Positions 1 through 11,473 of a DNA stretch of 64,000 nucleotides are shown here, piece by piece; within the stretch, counting starts at the first letter, position 1, and the number at the start of each line of letters is the position of its first letter. Location of the stretch: the NCBI GenBank assembly GCA_002347685.1, contig DDWS01000066.1, forward strand, positions 116,360 to 180,359, written 5' to 3'. The position numbers and the translations under genes were made by a program. This DNA comes from Syntrophaceae bacterium UBA2280 (GTDB lineage: Bacteria > Desulfobacterota > Syntrophia > Syntrophales > Smithellaceae). The notes beneath the pieces are model-generated. The model saw only the letters and a list, made by a program, of their open reading frames with translations, was not told the origin of the DNA and made no database searches.

Positions 1-1
1 G

Positions 2-1882
2 AATTTCATTGAGTGGGACAAGCACAAAATCAACATCGTCGACACACCGGGCGATTCCAACTTCAACTTCGATATTCAATGCTCGCTGAGCATTGTGGAT
101 AACGCCGTCGTGATTGTAGATTCGGTAGGCGGCGTGGAATTTCAGACACAGAAAGTCTGGGAACTGGCCGATCAGTATGCCCTGCCCCGTGTGATCTTCA
201 TCAACCGCATGGACCGCGAACGCGCCGATTTCAGCAAGGTTCTCGAGAGCATCAAAATGAAACTTAAGGTCAAGGCCACCCCTGTTTGCCTGCCCATCGG
301 CGCGGAAGACAAGTTCGAGGGGATTGTCGACCTCATTTCCATGAAAGCGTTCCTATTTGCCGATAACAAGGGAATCGGCAAAGCGATGGACATTCCCGCC
401 GACCTGATGGACGAGGCAAATGATCTGCGCGGCAAAATGGTTGAAGATATCGCGGAGACCGATGACGAACTGATGAACAAATATCTCGAGGCGGGTGAAC
501 TGACCGCCGAAGAAATCAAGACCGGCTTGAAAAAGGGAATCGTTTCAGGCGGCGTCATTCCGGTGCTCTGCGGGTCGGCCATCAAGGGAATCGGCGTTTC
601 CATGCTGATGGATCTGGCCGCCGGTTCTTTCGCATCACCCATTGACCGCGGCCCCGTTAAAGGGAAAAAGCCGGGAACCGACGGTGTTGAAGAAAGAAAA
701 CCGACGGAGGACGAAGCCTTTTCAGCTATGGTCTTCAAAACCATTGCCGATCCGTATGCCGGCAGGCTGACACTGTTTCGTGTTTATTCCGGCAAACTCA
801 ACCCGGATTCCACTGTTTTTAATTCCACAAGAAAGATCACCGAAAAATTCGGAAATATTTTCTTTCTGGAAGGCAAGAATCAGAAACCCGCCGAAGTCCT
901 CATTCCGGGGGATATCGCAGGTGTAGCCAAACTCAAGGAAACCGTTACCGGCGACACGCTGTGCCATGAAAAAAGTCCCATTATTTTTGAGGCGGTTTCA
1001 GTTCCGCCGCCGATCATGTCTTTTGCCGTCGAACCGAAATCCAGAGGCGACGAAGACAAGATCGCCTCTTCCATCCACCGCCTGACGGAGGAAGACCCGA
1101 CCATTGTTTTTTCGCGCAATGTTCAGACCAAGGAAATGATTCTTTCCGGCATGGGGCAGGTGCACATTGAAGTCAACATCGAAAAGATGAAACGCAAATT
1201 CGGCGTGGAAGTCAACCTGACCACGCCGAAAGTTCCTTACAGGGAAACGATCAAAGGCAAAACCAACGTGCAGGGACGCTATAAAAAACAGTCCGGCGGG
1301 CGTGGTCAGTTCGGCGACTGCTGGATCGACATTGAGCCTCTACCCCGCGGTACCGGTTTTGAATTCGCCGATAAAATCGTCGGCGGCGTCATTCCGGGTC
1401 AATATCGTCCCGCAGTGGAAAAAGGTATTGTCGAAGCTGCCGCCAAAGGGGTGGTAGCCGGATATCCGGTGGTGGATTTTAAAATTTCACTCACCGACGG
1501 ATCCTATCATACCGTGGATTCCTCGGAAATGGCTTTTAAAATTGCAGGCTCGATGGCCTTTCAAAAGGGCGTCATGGAATGTCACCCCATTTTGCTCGAA
1601 CCCATCGTCAACATTGACATTGAAATCCCCGAAGAATACATGGGTGACGTGATCGGCGATCTCAACAGCCGCCGGGGACGCGTTCTGGGGATGGACTCAA
1701 ACGGCGCCAATCAGATCATTAAAGGACAGGTGCCACTCGCAGAAATCCTGAAATACGCGCCGGATCTGCGTTCAATGACCAGCGGCCGCGGCAACTTCAC
1801 TTATACCGAATCTCACTTCGAGGAAGTGCCTTCGTACATCGCTGATAAAATCATCGCCGAGTCGAAGAAAGAAGAAGCATAA
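2..1882 (+). CDS. fusA: Elongation factor G-like GTPase (5' end outside window)
   Basis: Translational GTPase of the EF-G family, normally driving tRNA/mRNA translocation on the ribosome. The open frame enters the window at base 2 and about 626 residues are visible; the P-loop and switch I are upstream. Visible are the G3 box DTPG (bases 47-58), the G4 box NRMD, domain II, and the EF-G domain IV/V signatures (GGRGQFGD, GGVIPGQYRPAVEKG, NSRRGRV). After DTPG the usual His (as in DTPGHVDFT) is replaced by Asp (DTPGDSNFNFD), which fits the divergent EF-G-2/FusA2 subgroup more than canonical EF-G. mog follows after 7 bases. Family is certain; subgroup and activity are inferred. Confidence 0.93.
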   Translation, partial: NFIEWDKHKINIVDTPGDSNFNFDIQCSLSIVDNAVVIVDSVGGVEFQTQKVWELADQYALPRVIFINRMDRERADFSKVLESIKMKLKVKATPVCLPIGAEDKFEGIVDLISMKAFLFADNKGIGKAMDIPADLMDEANDLRGKMVEDIAETDDELMNKYLEAGELTAEEIKTGLKKGIVSGGVIPVLCGSAIKGIGVSMLMDLAAGSFASPIDRGPVKGKKPGTDGVEERKPTEDEAFSAMVFKTIADPYAGRLTLFRVYSGKLNPDSTVFNSTRKITEKFGNIFFLEGKNQKPAEVLIPGDIAGVAKLKETVTGDTLCHEKSPIIFEAVSVPPPIMSFAVEPKSRGDEDKIASSIHRLTEEDPTIVFSRNVQTKEMILSGMGQVHIEVNIEKMKRKFGVEVNLTTPKVPYRETIKGKTNVQGRYKKQSGGRGQFGDCWIDIEPLPRGTGFEFADKIVGGVIPGQYRPAVEKGIVEAAAKGVVAGYPVVDFKISLTDGSYHTVDSSEMAFKIAGSMAFQKGVMECHPILLEPIVNIDIEIPEEYMGDVIGDLNSRRGRVLGMDSNGANQIIKGQVPLAEILKYAPDLRSMTSGRGNFTYTESHFEEVPSYIADKIIAESKKEEA

Positions 1883-1889
1883 AAACAAG

Positions 1890-2384
1890 ATGTATCGCGC
1901 CGGGATTATAACCGTGAGCGACAAAGGCTCACAGGGTCAACGTCAGGACTTAAGCGGCCCCGCAATCGCTCAAATGCTTGCGGGGTCGTCCATTGAAGTC
2001 CTCAGGACGTTGATCATCCCCGATGAAACCGACAGGATTGCCGCGGCCATCGTGATGCTGGCCGACACGGAAAAGCTGGATTTGATTTTAACCACCGGTG
2101 GCACGGGCGTCAGTCCACGAGACCTCACCCCCGACGCAACCCTGAAAGTCATTGACAGGGAACTGCCTGGCATGGCGGAAGCCATGCGGCAGGAAAGTCG
2201 AAAAATCACACCGCATGCGATGATTTCGCGCGCGGTGGCAGGCATCCGCGGACGATGTCTGATTGTGAACCTGCCCGGCAGCCCCAAAGGCGCCACAGAA
2301 AACCTGGCCGTCATTTTACCCGCGCTGAAACACGCCATCGACAAGATTCAGGGCGACCCGCGAGACTGCGCGACATCTTTGTAG
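1890..2384 (+). CDS. mog: MogA/MoaB family molybdopterin adenylyltransferase
   Basis: Molybdenum-cofactor enzyme that adenylylates molybdopterin before metal insertion, acting in the cytoplasm. The 164 residues match the usual length of single-domain Mog/MoaB proteins. The TTGGTG nucleotide/pterin-binding motif lies at residues 68-73, followed by SPRDLTPDAT, ISRAVAGIRG, and NLPGSPKG near the C terminus, all family hallmarks. The ATG starts 7 bases after the EF-G stop, so the two are probably co-transcribed. MogA and MoaB cannot be told apart by sequence alone. No other MoCo gene lies nearby. Confidence 0.9.
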   Translation: MYRAGIITVSDKGSQGQRQDLSGPAIAQMLAGSSIEVLRTLIIPDETDRIAAAIVMLADTEKLDLILTTGGTGVSPRDLTPDATLKVIDRELPGMAEAMRQESRKITPHAMISRAVAGIRGRCLIVNLPGSPKGATENLAVILPALKHAIDKIQGDPRDCATSL

Positions 2385-2409
2385 AGCCTCCGCAAGCGAT
2401 ATCTCCGGG

Positions 2410-2862
2410 TTAATCCAAATCCGGAGGGAGGGGAATTTCATGTTGCTTCAGAAACTCCAGCGCGTTTCGGACATGCGTTCCTGGCCAGAATACCTTCCCG
2501 CACCCCTCACATCGATTGAATTCATGACAATTTTCAAAAACAAAATCAGGCACGGCATCGCGAACATCCCCGCGCGCCACCGGTCGCAGTGTCCGGTTGC
2601 ATAACAGACATCTGCTGTACATGTTTTTTTGGATGATTTTTATTGAAAGCCGGTCGATGATGAATTTCAACTGACGACCCGTGCTCATTTCCGGCACGAG
2701 GCTCAGTTGCCCGGAAAACTGCCTTTCTCGCATATCCCGTCTGCGAGTCAGCACGATCCGACCTTCCTGAAGCGCCAGGCGCATCATCGGCCTGCCCGAC
2801 TCCTGCTTGTAAACGGTCGTATCAAAACCCAGCAGGCGCAGCCATTTGGCCAGTCCGGCCAA
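2410..2862 (-). CDS. Mut7-C RNase domain protein (start codon unclear)
   Basis: Small protein of the Mut7-C (DUF82) family: a PIN-like RNase fold followed by a zinc ribbon. The ribbon cysteines are visible as CLLC and CEGC. The given start is TTG at 2862 (LAGLAKWLRLLGFDT), but the frame stays open upstream and reads PRFITDAS just before it, which is the conserved start of the family including a likely catalytic Asp. No ATG, GTG or TTG precedes that segment in frame before the overlap with the upstream gene (ends 2895). A ribosome-binding-like AAGAGGTG lies at 2904-2898. The true N terminus is therefore probably near 2890, from a rare start codon, unless there is a sequence error. RNase activity is inferred from the family. 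Confidence 0.75.
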   Translation of the reverse strand: MAGLAKWLRLLGFDTTVYKQESGRPMMRLALQEGRIVLTRRRDMRERQFSGQLSLVPEMSTGRQLKFIIDRLSIKIIQKNMYSRCLLCNRTLRPVARGDVRDAVPDFVFENCHEFNRCEGCGKVFWPGTHVRNALEFLKQHEIPLPPDLD

Positions 2863-2894
2863 AGAAGCATCCGTGATAAACCGGGGGACCGTTT

Positions 2895-3212
2895 TTACAC
2901 CTCTTGGGCGGGATTTCGTTTCGGCTCGTGGATGATCGGTGGCGGATCGTTTGAACGCATTTCCTTTCTCAGATCGCGGATGACTTTATTCAGGCGGCTG
3001 ATAGTCCGGTTGAGCCGGAATCTTTCCACGACGCCTAAAAAAGAGGTAATAATGACACCGACGAGCAAAGAGATGAAAATGAGCATGTAAGCCGGCACAT
3101 CGATATCTTTGAGATAGTAATACCGGATGGTCACGGATTGCGCGTTGAACTGAGAAAATGTCACAACAAAGATGCCAATGACAATCAATAAAATCAGATA
3201 AAAGGTCTTCAT
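2895..3212 (-). CDS. LapA/DUF1049 family small membrane protein
   Basis: Inner-membrane protein of 105 residues with two hydrophobic helices (residues about 4-22 and 42-62) and a basic, coiled-coil-prone cytoplasmic tail (RLNRTISRLNKVIRDLRKEM). This is the layout of LapA (YciS), which works with LapB in controlling LPS synthesis in E. coli; that role here is inferred from the family only, as no lapB TPR gene is adjacent. Its ATG overlaps the stop of the HIT gene by four bases, which indicates translational coupling. Confidence 0.8.
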   Translation of the reverse strand: MKTFYLILLIVIGIFVVTFSQFNAQSVTIRYYYLKDIDVPAYMLIFISLLVGVIITSFLGVVERFRLNRTISRLNKVIRDLRKEMRSNDPPPIIHEPKRNPAQEV

Positions 3213-3703
3213 CGATTCTCAACCTCCCGAATATATTTTTTATAAAGAGGCGCAAGTTTAGCCGCGGTCGTTTCGAGATCTTCCGGAATCACCCGCACCC
3301 GGCCGACCACGCTCATAAAATTCGTATCTCCGTCCCAGCGTGGAATCACATGAAGATGCACGTGCTCCTCAACGCCTGCGCCGGCAGCCCTGCCCAGATT
3401 CATCCCGACATTGAAGCCGTGCGGGTTCATGGCCTCTTTGAGCACCTTCACGGATATGTCCAGCAGATCAAACAACTCCTTGCGCTCGGCTTGGGAAAGC
3501 TCAGAAATATCGCCAAGATGCCGCTGCGGGATAATCATCAGATGCCCGCCCACGTACGGATACTTGTTGAGCATGACAAAACAGGTTTTACCTTCAAAGA
3601 CGATATAATCGTCACATCGTACGGAACACTTGCAAAATACACACCCGTCCGGTTTATCACCCACGAGATACTCCATTCGCCAGGGGGCGAACATGGTTTC
3701 CAT
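3209..3703 (-). CDS. HIT family protein (Ap4A phosphorylase/hydrolase-like)
   Basis: Histidine-triad nucleotide-binding protein of 164 residues. The catalytic triad HVHLHV lies at residues 114-119 with His114, His116 and His118. A CVFC pair at residues 21-24 is common in the zinc-binding HIT branch related to Ap4A phosphorylase. Members cleave or transfer nucleotidyl groups from dinucleoside polyphosphates; the substrate here is unknown. It is upstream of and overlaps the LapA-like gene, and lies 33 bases downstream of a phosphodiesterase gene on the same strand, suggesting one transcription unit. Confidence 0.9.
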   Translation of the reverse strand: METMFAPWRMEYLVGDKPDGCVFCKCSVRCDDYIVFEGKTCFVMLNKYPYVGGHLMIIPQRHLGDISELSQAERKELFDLLDISVKVLKEAMNPHGFNVGMNLGRAAGAGVEEHVHLHVIPRWDGDTNFMSVVGRVRVIPEDLETTAAKLAPLYKKYIREVENR

Positions 3704-3736
3704 ATGAACATCCCTCTATGAAGACTGCCGACATCA

Positions 3737-4270
3737 TCAGATTTGTAAAATCCTTCCCGTTATTTCCCTGTCCACTTCGATGATCCCTAGGCTGCAATGC
3801 GGCGCGGATCTTTTATCCACGGCGGAACCGGGATTGAAAAAAAGAATATCGCCGACTTTTCTATTCATCGGATGATGTGTGTGCCCGTATACAATACAGT
3901 CCACGTCACCGAGCTGATTGGCAAGTTTCTTTTCCAGACCCTCGGGAGCGCCCCAGCCGTGGATCAAAGCAATTTTAAATCCGCCAATGTCCATAATCAG
4001 ATGTTCGGGCAGTTCCTGTTTCACCCGCGGGCTGTCCATGTTGCCGCAAACCGCCCTCACCGGCTTACCCCGGAAAACATCCAAAACGCGCAAATCCACC
4101 AGATCCCCGGCATGCAAAATCAAATCGACCGACTCGAAATACTCCTGAACAATGCGTTTTAACCCTGCATCGTATCCGGAAAGATGCGTATCCGATATGA
4201 CTCCGATTTTGATTTTTTTCCTATCCGTAAACACGCGTGAATTATTATCGGTAAGATACAAAAAATACAA
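3737..4270 (-). CDS. YfcE/MJ0936 family metallophosphoesterase
   Basis: Calcineurin-like phosphodiesterase of the small YfcE type. Metal-binding motifs appear in order: ISDTHL, HAGDLVD, CGNMD, HGWGAP and GHTHHP. The longest frame begins at TTG (4270); conserved sequence begins only at KIGVISDTH, about 20 residues in, and an in-frame GTG at residue 13 is an alternative start. No strong ribosome-binding site decides between them. Substrates of this family are usually small phosphodiesters or are unknown. The HIT gene follows 33 bases downstream. Confidence 0.87.
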   Translation of the reverse strand: MYFLYLTDNNSRVFTDRKKIKIGVISDTHLSGYDAGLKRIVQEYFESVDLILHAGDLVDLRVLDVFRGKPVRAVCGNMDSPRVKQELPEHLIMDIGGFKIALIHGWGAPEGLEKKLANQLGDVDCIVYGHTHHPMNRKVGDILFFNPGSAVDKRSAPHCSLGIIEVDREITGRILQI

Positions 4271-4427
4271 GTTTTTTTATTGAACCGCTGTCGCGCAGAC
4301 TGGCCCTGGCATTTGCCTGATAATATTCATGGAAATTTCCTTTGCTCGATGATAGAGAAGATTGAGTTTTTCGATAGATAACAAAAACTTATGCAGCACA
4401 AAACCATTCTTCAGGAGCCTAAAACGC

Positions 4428-5909
4428 ATGTCCATTCGCTGCAGTTACCACCCTGTCGCCAACGCGGCGCATACCTGCCCAAAATGCCATGATAATTTCT
4501 GCACCGCCTGCATCATCCGGAAAAAAACCGAGTATCACGGAATGATGAAAGACTATTTTTTATGCCCAAAATGCCGTGTGTATACTCAAAGAATTCCCTT
4601 CACGAACCTGATTGAACCCTATTGGAAAAGATTTCCTCACATATTCCGGTATCCTTTGCACCTTCACCCCCTGCTGCTCATTTTTATCCTTTCATTTATC
4701 CGCACCGTCTCGGCGCCATACGGCATAATCGGACTGATTGTTGTATTTGTCTGTTTCGGTATTCTTTTGACCTATGCCAACCTGGTGCTCTTTGACAGCT
4801 CGCATGGCAGTCCGGAACCACCCGCCATCAAGGCGGAAACAATTTCCGGAAGCTTCAGCATTGTGTTTAAGCAACTGGCCATCTACGCACTGATCTTTTT
4901 TTCGGCATATAAAATTTTTATGACGCTTGTTTCCATGGCCGAACCGAAGCTGGCGGCAATCGGCACGGCACTTTTCCTCATGGCAGTATTTTTTCTCATG
5001 CCGGCTGTTTTCATCATGCTCGCCATTACCAAAAGCTTATTTGCATCCATCCTGCCCACCGTGTTTATCCGCCTGGCCTGGCGGATCGGCTGGGCTTACC
5101 TTGGCTTGTGCTTTTTTCTTCTGCTTTTGGGTCTGGCACCCACCGCCATAATCGGTTTCACCTGGAAGGTGCTTCCGCCTCCGGTTGCCGCCTTTCTGAT
5201 TACGGTTTTGTCCTCATACTATATGATCGTGTCCTACCACCTGATGGGGTATGTTCTGTTTCAGTACCATGAGCAGGTCGGCTATAAGGTCGACTACGAC
5301 GAAGAGCGCGAATCATCCGCCATCCGCGTGGGACCGAGTCCTATAGCGCACACCCCTGAAGACAACGAAAAATCCGAGTTTATCAACCGGATCAATATGC
5401 TCATCAGGGACGGGGATCACAATACCGCCATCGCTTTGATTGAACAGCAGGCGACCCGGGGAGAACTCGATTTGGCTGTCGCCGAACGCTGTTTCAACCT
5501 TCTGAAGATCAACCGGAGAAACGATGATCTCAAGACCTTTGGCCGTTACTACATGCGAATGCTGATAAAATACGGTGCCAAAGACAAGATAGCGGAGGTT
5601 TTTATGACCTGCCGGTCAGTCGATGAACATTTTCTTTCCGATGATACCGACGCGCTTTTTATCGCGGCCAAAGCCTTGAATGAAGGAAAACACTACCAGG
5701 AGGCCATGAGCGTGTTTCTCACCTTCATTGAAAAATACCCGGATCATCCCATGACACCCAACGCGTATTTTTTTGTCGCCCGTCTGCTCCATGAACAATG
5801 GGCGGCCTCCGACAGGGCCATGAAAATCATCGAGCACCTCACGATAAACTATCCTTTTCATGAAAACGCGTCATTCGTCCGCGCCTACGCAAAGCAGATC
5901 CAGGCATGA
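4428..5909 (+). CDS. B-box-like zinc finger, membrane and TPR protein
   Basis: Protein of 493 residues with three parts. Residues 4-50 hold a B-box-type zinc-binding pattern (CSYHP, CPKCH, FCTAC, then CPKC). The middle, about residues 65-260, has some six hydrophobic helices. The C-terminal third is soluble and carries TPR-like helix pairs (ALNEGKHYQEAMSVFLTFIEKYPDHP). I chose the ATG at 4428 because an AGGAG lies at 4413-4417 and the zinc finger starts immediately after it; the frame is open upstream to 4362. Such proteins occur in Deltaproteobacteria without assigned function. It converges on the rhomboid gene, which also has C-terminal TPR-like helices. Confidence 0.72.
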   Translation: MSIRCSYHPVANAAHTCPKCHDNFCTACIIRKKTEYHGMMKDYFLCPKCRVYTQRIPFTNLIEPYWKRFPHIFRYPLHLHPLLLIFILSFIRTVSAPYGIIGLIVVFVCFGILLTYANLVLFDSSHGSPEPPAIKAETISGSFSIVFKQLAIYALIFFSAYKIFMTLVSMAEPKLAAIGTALFLMAVFFLMPAVFIMLAITKSLFASILPTVFIRLAWRIGWAYLGLCFFLLLLGLAPTAIIGFTWKVLPPPVAAFLITVLSSYYMIVSYHLMGYVLFQYHEQVGYKVDYDEERESSAIRVGPSPIAHTPEDNEKSEFINRINMLIRDGDHNTAIALIEQQATRGELDLAVAERCFNLLKINRRNDDLKTFGRYYMRMLIKYGAKDKIAEVFMTCRSVDEHFLSDDTDALFIAAKALNEGKHYQEAMSVFLTFIEKYPDHPMTPNAYFFVARLLHEQWAASDRAMKIIEHLTINYPFHENASFVRAYAKQIQA

Positions 5910-5924
5910 TTGCCTTCGTCCGGC

Positions 5925-7415
5925 TCAGGCCGGTGCATCGTCCTTGCTGATCCGGGCGGCCTGGGGTGTGTCGGGATAATGCTGCATAATCGTCCGATGG
6001 ATTTTTTCACGGCAGGCATGATCGCCCGTTCGTCCGCACAGGGTCGCGACATCGAGAAGAATCGCTAGAAGACGGGGGTGATTGGGCGCGATCGACAAAA
6101 CGTAATGAACAAGATTCTCCGCCTCCTGGACGTTCCCCGCCCGGGCAAATATGACAGACACGCGCAAAAGAAGATCCGCATTCATCCTGGGGGTTTTGAC
6201 GATCCGGCAATACTCCCGAAAGGTGTCATACAAAACAACCGAATCTTCGGATTCTCTGCACAGAAAGGCAATTCTTTTACTGGCGGTTTGATGAAAGACG
6301 TCCCCGGCCGGCTGAAGTTTATCAATATTGAAAAGGTGCTTCAATGCCTCACCATGCATCGGATCGATGGCAAGAATCTCCAGAAGCTGAATTCGCGCGG
6401 GCGCAAGATCGAGCATTTCGATTTTTTTGAGCGCCTGCTCCAGCAGAAAAGGTATCTTTTCTGCTGGATTTTCCTCAAAGATTTTATGCTCCTCTTTTTT
6501 CAAAAGTTTCATGTTGATCAGGCCGATGGACGCACCGCCGATCAGCCCGCCGACATGCGCCATGTAGGCGACATTGCTGCCGATGAAATAAAAATACTGA
6601 AACACTTCATATCCGATCCACAAAGGTAAAAGCAAAATGGCGTATACCCGGGTGTAATTGAAATAGAATCCCAGGGAATAAAAGATATTGATTTTCGTCT
6701 TGCCGTAGGCAACCGTGTAGGCGCCCATCAAACCGGATATCGCCCCCGACGCGCCGATCAAAGGCGTCAGGCTGTTCATATTGAAAAGATAAAAAAGCGC
6801 CGTCGCGCAGATACCGCCCAGAAGATATAAGACCATGTACTGAAACCTGCCCAGGCCGATCTCCAGCACACAGCCGACGAGCCACAGAAATGCCATGTTT
6901 CCAAGAAGGTGCATAAAGGAACCGTGCATGAACATGTGCGTCAGCACCGTGACGGGTTCGTGTCTGGCCGGAATGAACCCGTACTTCACAGACGTGATCC
7001 GCTGCAGCATGGCGTCGTACTGCAAACGAAGGTCTTTCCATTTCCCATAGGCCGCTTCATGAGAAAAGATGACACCGTCATTGAGCAACAAAGCCTGGAA
7101 CGCATCGTCGTTCATCATCTCCCGCACATGGATCTGCTTTCTTTCCCTTTGATCCCTGACCGGTTTCAGGGGAGATCCCTGTGTTTCGCGATAAGCAACG
7201 TAGCGTTCGATCTCAATGTCCGCCAGGCCTGATTTAAAGTAAAAGGCCATGGCTTCGCCGTAATCGGAATGATCGTCGGATTGTGCCGTGAAGTATACGG
7301 CACAGTTAATCAGAATGAGTAAAATCGTCAATACGGGAAGATTTTTCCAACTGAATTTTCCTGTCAGGGGAATGATCAGCATCTCTTCTATCCTTGGGAG
7401 CGTTTTTCTCGGCAT
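5925..7415 (-). CDS. Rhomboid family intramembrane serine protease with TPR-like tail
   Basis: Intramembrane protease of 496 residues. Rhomboid motifs are intact: His164, His169 and Asn173 (HGSFMHLLGN), catalytic Ser223 in GASGA, and catalytic His287 in AHVGG. A roughly 100-residue soluble segment separates the first transmembrane helix (residues 25-43) from the rhomboid core, and residues about 325-496 form a TPR-like helical tail (VLSIAPNHPRLLAILLDVA). The substrate is unknown. The gene converges on the zinc-finger/TPR membrane gene with only 15 bases between their stops; a small CCGGC/GCCGG hairpin at the junction may help termination. Confidence 0.9.
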   Translation of the reverse strand: MPRKTLPRIEEMLIIPLTGKFSWKNLPVLTILLILINCAVYFTAQSDDHSDYGEAMAFYFKSGLADIEIERYVAYRETQGSPLKPVRDQRERKQIHVREMMNDDAFQALLLNDGVIFSHEAAYGKWKDLRLQYDAMLQRITSVKYGFIPARHEPVTVLTHMFMHGSFMHLLGNMAFLWLVGCVLEIGLGRFQYMVLYLLGGICATALFYLFNMNSLTPLIGASGAISGLMGAYTVAYGKTKINIFYSLGFYFNYTRVYAILLLPLWIGYEVFQYFYFIGSNVAYMAHVGGLIGGASIGLINMKLLKKEEHKIFEENPAEKIPFLLEQALKKIEMLDLAPARIQLLEILAIDPMHGEALKHLFNIDKLQPAGDVFHQTASKRIAFLCRESEDSVVLYDTFREYCRIVKTPRMNADLLLRVSVIFARAGNVQEAENLVHYVLSIAPNHPRLLAILLDVATLCGRTGDHACREKIHRTIMQHYPDTPQAARISKDDAPA

Positions 7416-7528
7416 GCAGACATGATTTTGTACTTTCTATAAACGAAATATCGAGGAATGTAAAATCATAATACGCAGCAGAAGGCTTTTCATTTGACTT
7501 TAAAATCAAGGGAGGCTAAAATCACGCC

Positions 7529-10100
<2,572 letters not shown>

Positions 10101-10138
10101 TGAACCGTCTTCCCACCGGATCCGACAGTTCATGATTC

Positions 10139-11314
10139 TTACTTTACCGCGGCTTTGAGGTCCCTGCCCTTGTCCGTTTTTTCCCAGAGGTATTTGTCCA
10201 TAAAGAGCGTGCGGGGAATTTTTCGGTAAATATTTCCGTTCAGCAGTCCGAATTTTGTAATCATGCCCTCCGGCGTCAGGTCAAAATTCTGTTCAATGAT
10301 CTTTTCGAGCCGGTCATCGGAAATTTTCCCCGTACCGAATGTGTTGACGTAAATGGAGAAAGGTTTCGCGATGCCGATGGCATAGGCCAGTTGAACCGAG
10401 CATTTGGAGGCCAGTCCCGCGGCCACGATGTTTTTAGCCACATAACGCGCACCAAAGGCCGCTGAGCAATCCACCTTTTCCGGCGTCTTATTGACCACCG
10501 CGCCGCCGCCTAACTGAGCCCCGGGATACCCGCCGTAAAACTGTACGACCAGCTTGCGCCCGGTCACGCCGGAATCCGCCGCACTGCAGGAATTGATGGC
10601 ATTCCATTCGCCAGTCGGGTTGAAGATAAATTCCGTCTTCCTGTCCACGCAGTCGCCGAGGCAATCAAACGCGATCTTCTTTGCGCGGTCGCGTACTTTC
10701 AGTCTGTCACCTTTGACGAAGCGGTAATCAATCGAGTTGGACATTAACACTTTTGCCACGCGAATGGGCTTACCGGTTTTGTTGTCATAATCCACGGATA
10801 CCTGCCCCTTCCCGTCCGGCGCGAATATCGGGTCCTGGCAGTACTCGAAGGCCCGCATCATTTTATTGACTAACACGTAGGGCAGAGGTAGAAGCTCCGG
10901 CGTTTCGTCGCAGGCGTAACCATACATGATCCCCTGATCACCCGCTCCGATTTCCTGGTCCTTGTTCAAAAGACAGCTTGTGCCCTGATTGATATCCGGC
11001 GACTGGGGGATGATGGCGTTGAGTACACCCATCAGATGGCCGTTCAAGCCCACGGCCGCGTGGTTGTAACCCAGATCCAGCACGGCGTCCCTGGCAATTT
11101 TATCAATATCGACATAGGCTCTCGTCCTGACTTCACCTCCGACAATGCAAATGCCCTTGCCCAGGAATACCTCAATGCCGCAGTGCGGCATATTCGCCAG
11201 CGTCATCTTCATTTTTTTTTCTTCATCAAGGATCGCCGCGATCACGTTGGCCGCGATAATATCGGCAACCAGATCCGGATGACCCACTTTCACACTTTCC
11301 GATGAAATCTGCAT
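10139..11314 (-). CDS. metK: S-adenosylmethionine synthetase
   Basis: Makes S-adenosylmethionine from methionine and ATP. Family motifs include GHPDLVAD near the N terminus, GAGDQGIMYGYA, and GGGAVVNKTPEKVDCSAA. I place the start at the ATG at 11314, preceded by AAGGAG; a longer open frame to 11380 would run through the terminator hairpin upstream and is unlikely. The protein is then 391 residues, the usual length. It is transcribed alone behind a candidate SAM-II riboswitch and an intrinsic terminator, which would give feedback control by its own product. Confidence 0.97.
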   Translation of the reverse strand: MQISSESVKVGHPDLVADIIAANVIAAILDEEKKMKMTLANMPHCGIEVFLGKGICIVGGEVRTRAYVDIDKIARDAVLDLGYNHAAVGLNGHLMGVLNAIIPQSPDINQGTSCLLNKDQEIGAGDQGIMYGYACDETPELLPLPYVLVNKMMRAFEYCQDPIFAPDGKGQVSVDYDNKTGKPIRVAKVLMSNSIDYRFVKGDRLKVRDRAKKIAFDCLGDCVDRKTEFIFNPTGEWNAINSCSAADSGVTGRKLVVQFYGGYPGAQLGGGAVVNKTPEKVDCSAAFGARYVAKNIVAAGLASKCSVQLAYAIGIAKPFSIYVNTFGTGKISDDRLEKIIEQNFDLTPEGMITKFGLLNGNIYRKIPRTLFMDKYLWEKTDKGRDLKAAVK

Positions 11315-11357
11315 CTTTGTTCTCCTTACAGTATTTTTTTGTGCGGGCTTCATGGGG

Positions 11358-11390
11358 AAAAAACAAAAAACCCGCGCCAAAGCACGGGTT
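11358..11390 (-). terminator. Intrinsic terminator in the metK leader
   Basis: On the minus strand a 9-base-pair stem AACCCGTGC / GCGCGGGTT closes a TTTG loop and runs into a tract TTTTTTGTTTTTT. It lies between the candidate riboswitch and the metK ribosome-binding site, so it is placed to act as an attenuator that stops transcription before metK when SAM is high. The stem is seen directly; the regulatory role is inferred. Confidence 0.85.
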
Positions 11391-11415
11391 CAATTCATTT
11401 TCGTCATTGATATCA

Positions 11416-11468
11416 GTGCTTTAGCACATTTATAGAGCGGAGCAATTTACTTTTAAATCACCGCTTGG
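11416..11468 (-). promoter_or_regulatory. Candidate SAM-II-type riboswitch upstream of metK
   Basis: The minus-strand leader contains P1 arms AGCGG (11465-11461) and CCGCT (11440-11436). Within the loop are TGATTTAA and TTGC, and after P1 comes TAAATGTGCTAAAGC. The order P1, UGAUUUrA, UUGC, P1', AAA-x-GU-x-GCUAAA is the conserved SAM-II (metA motif) pattern as I remember it. The P2 pseudoknot pairing looks short. It sits right after a promoter, is about 50 nucleotides long, precedes a terminator and is upstream of a SAM synthetase gene. SAM-II is known mainly from Alphaproteobacteria, so the host would be unusual. Confidence 0.72.
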
Positions 11469-11473
11469 ACCGC

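Noticed and set aside
11315..11380. N-terminal extension of MetK
   Set aside because: It runs through the terminator hairpin, and AAGGAG with ATG at 11314 fits the family start.
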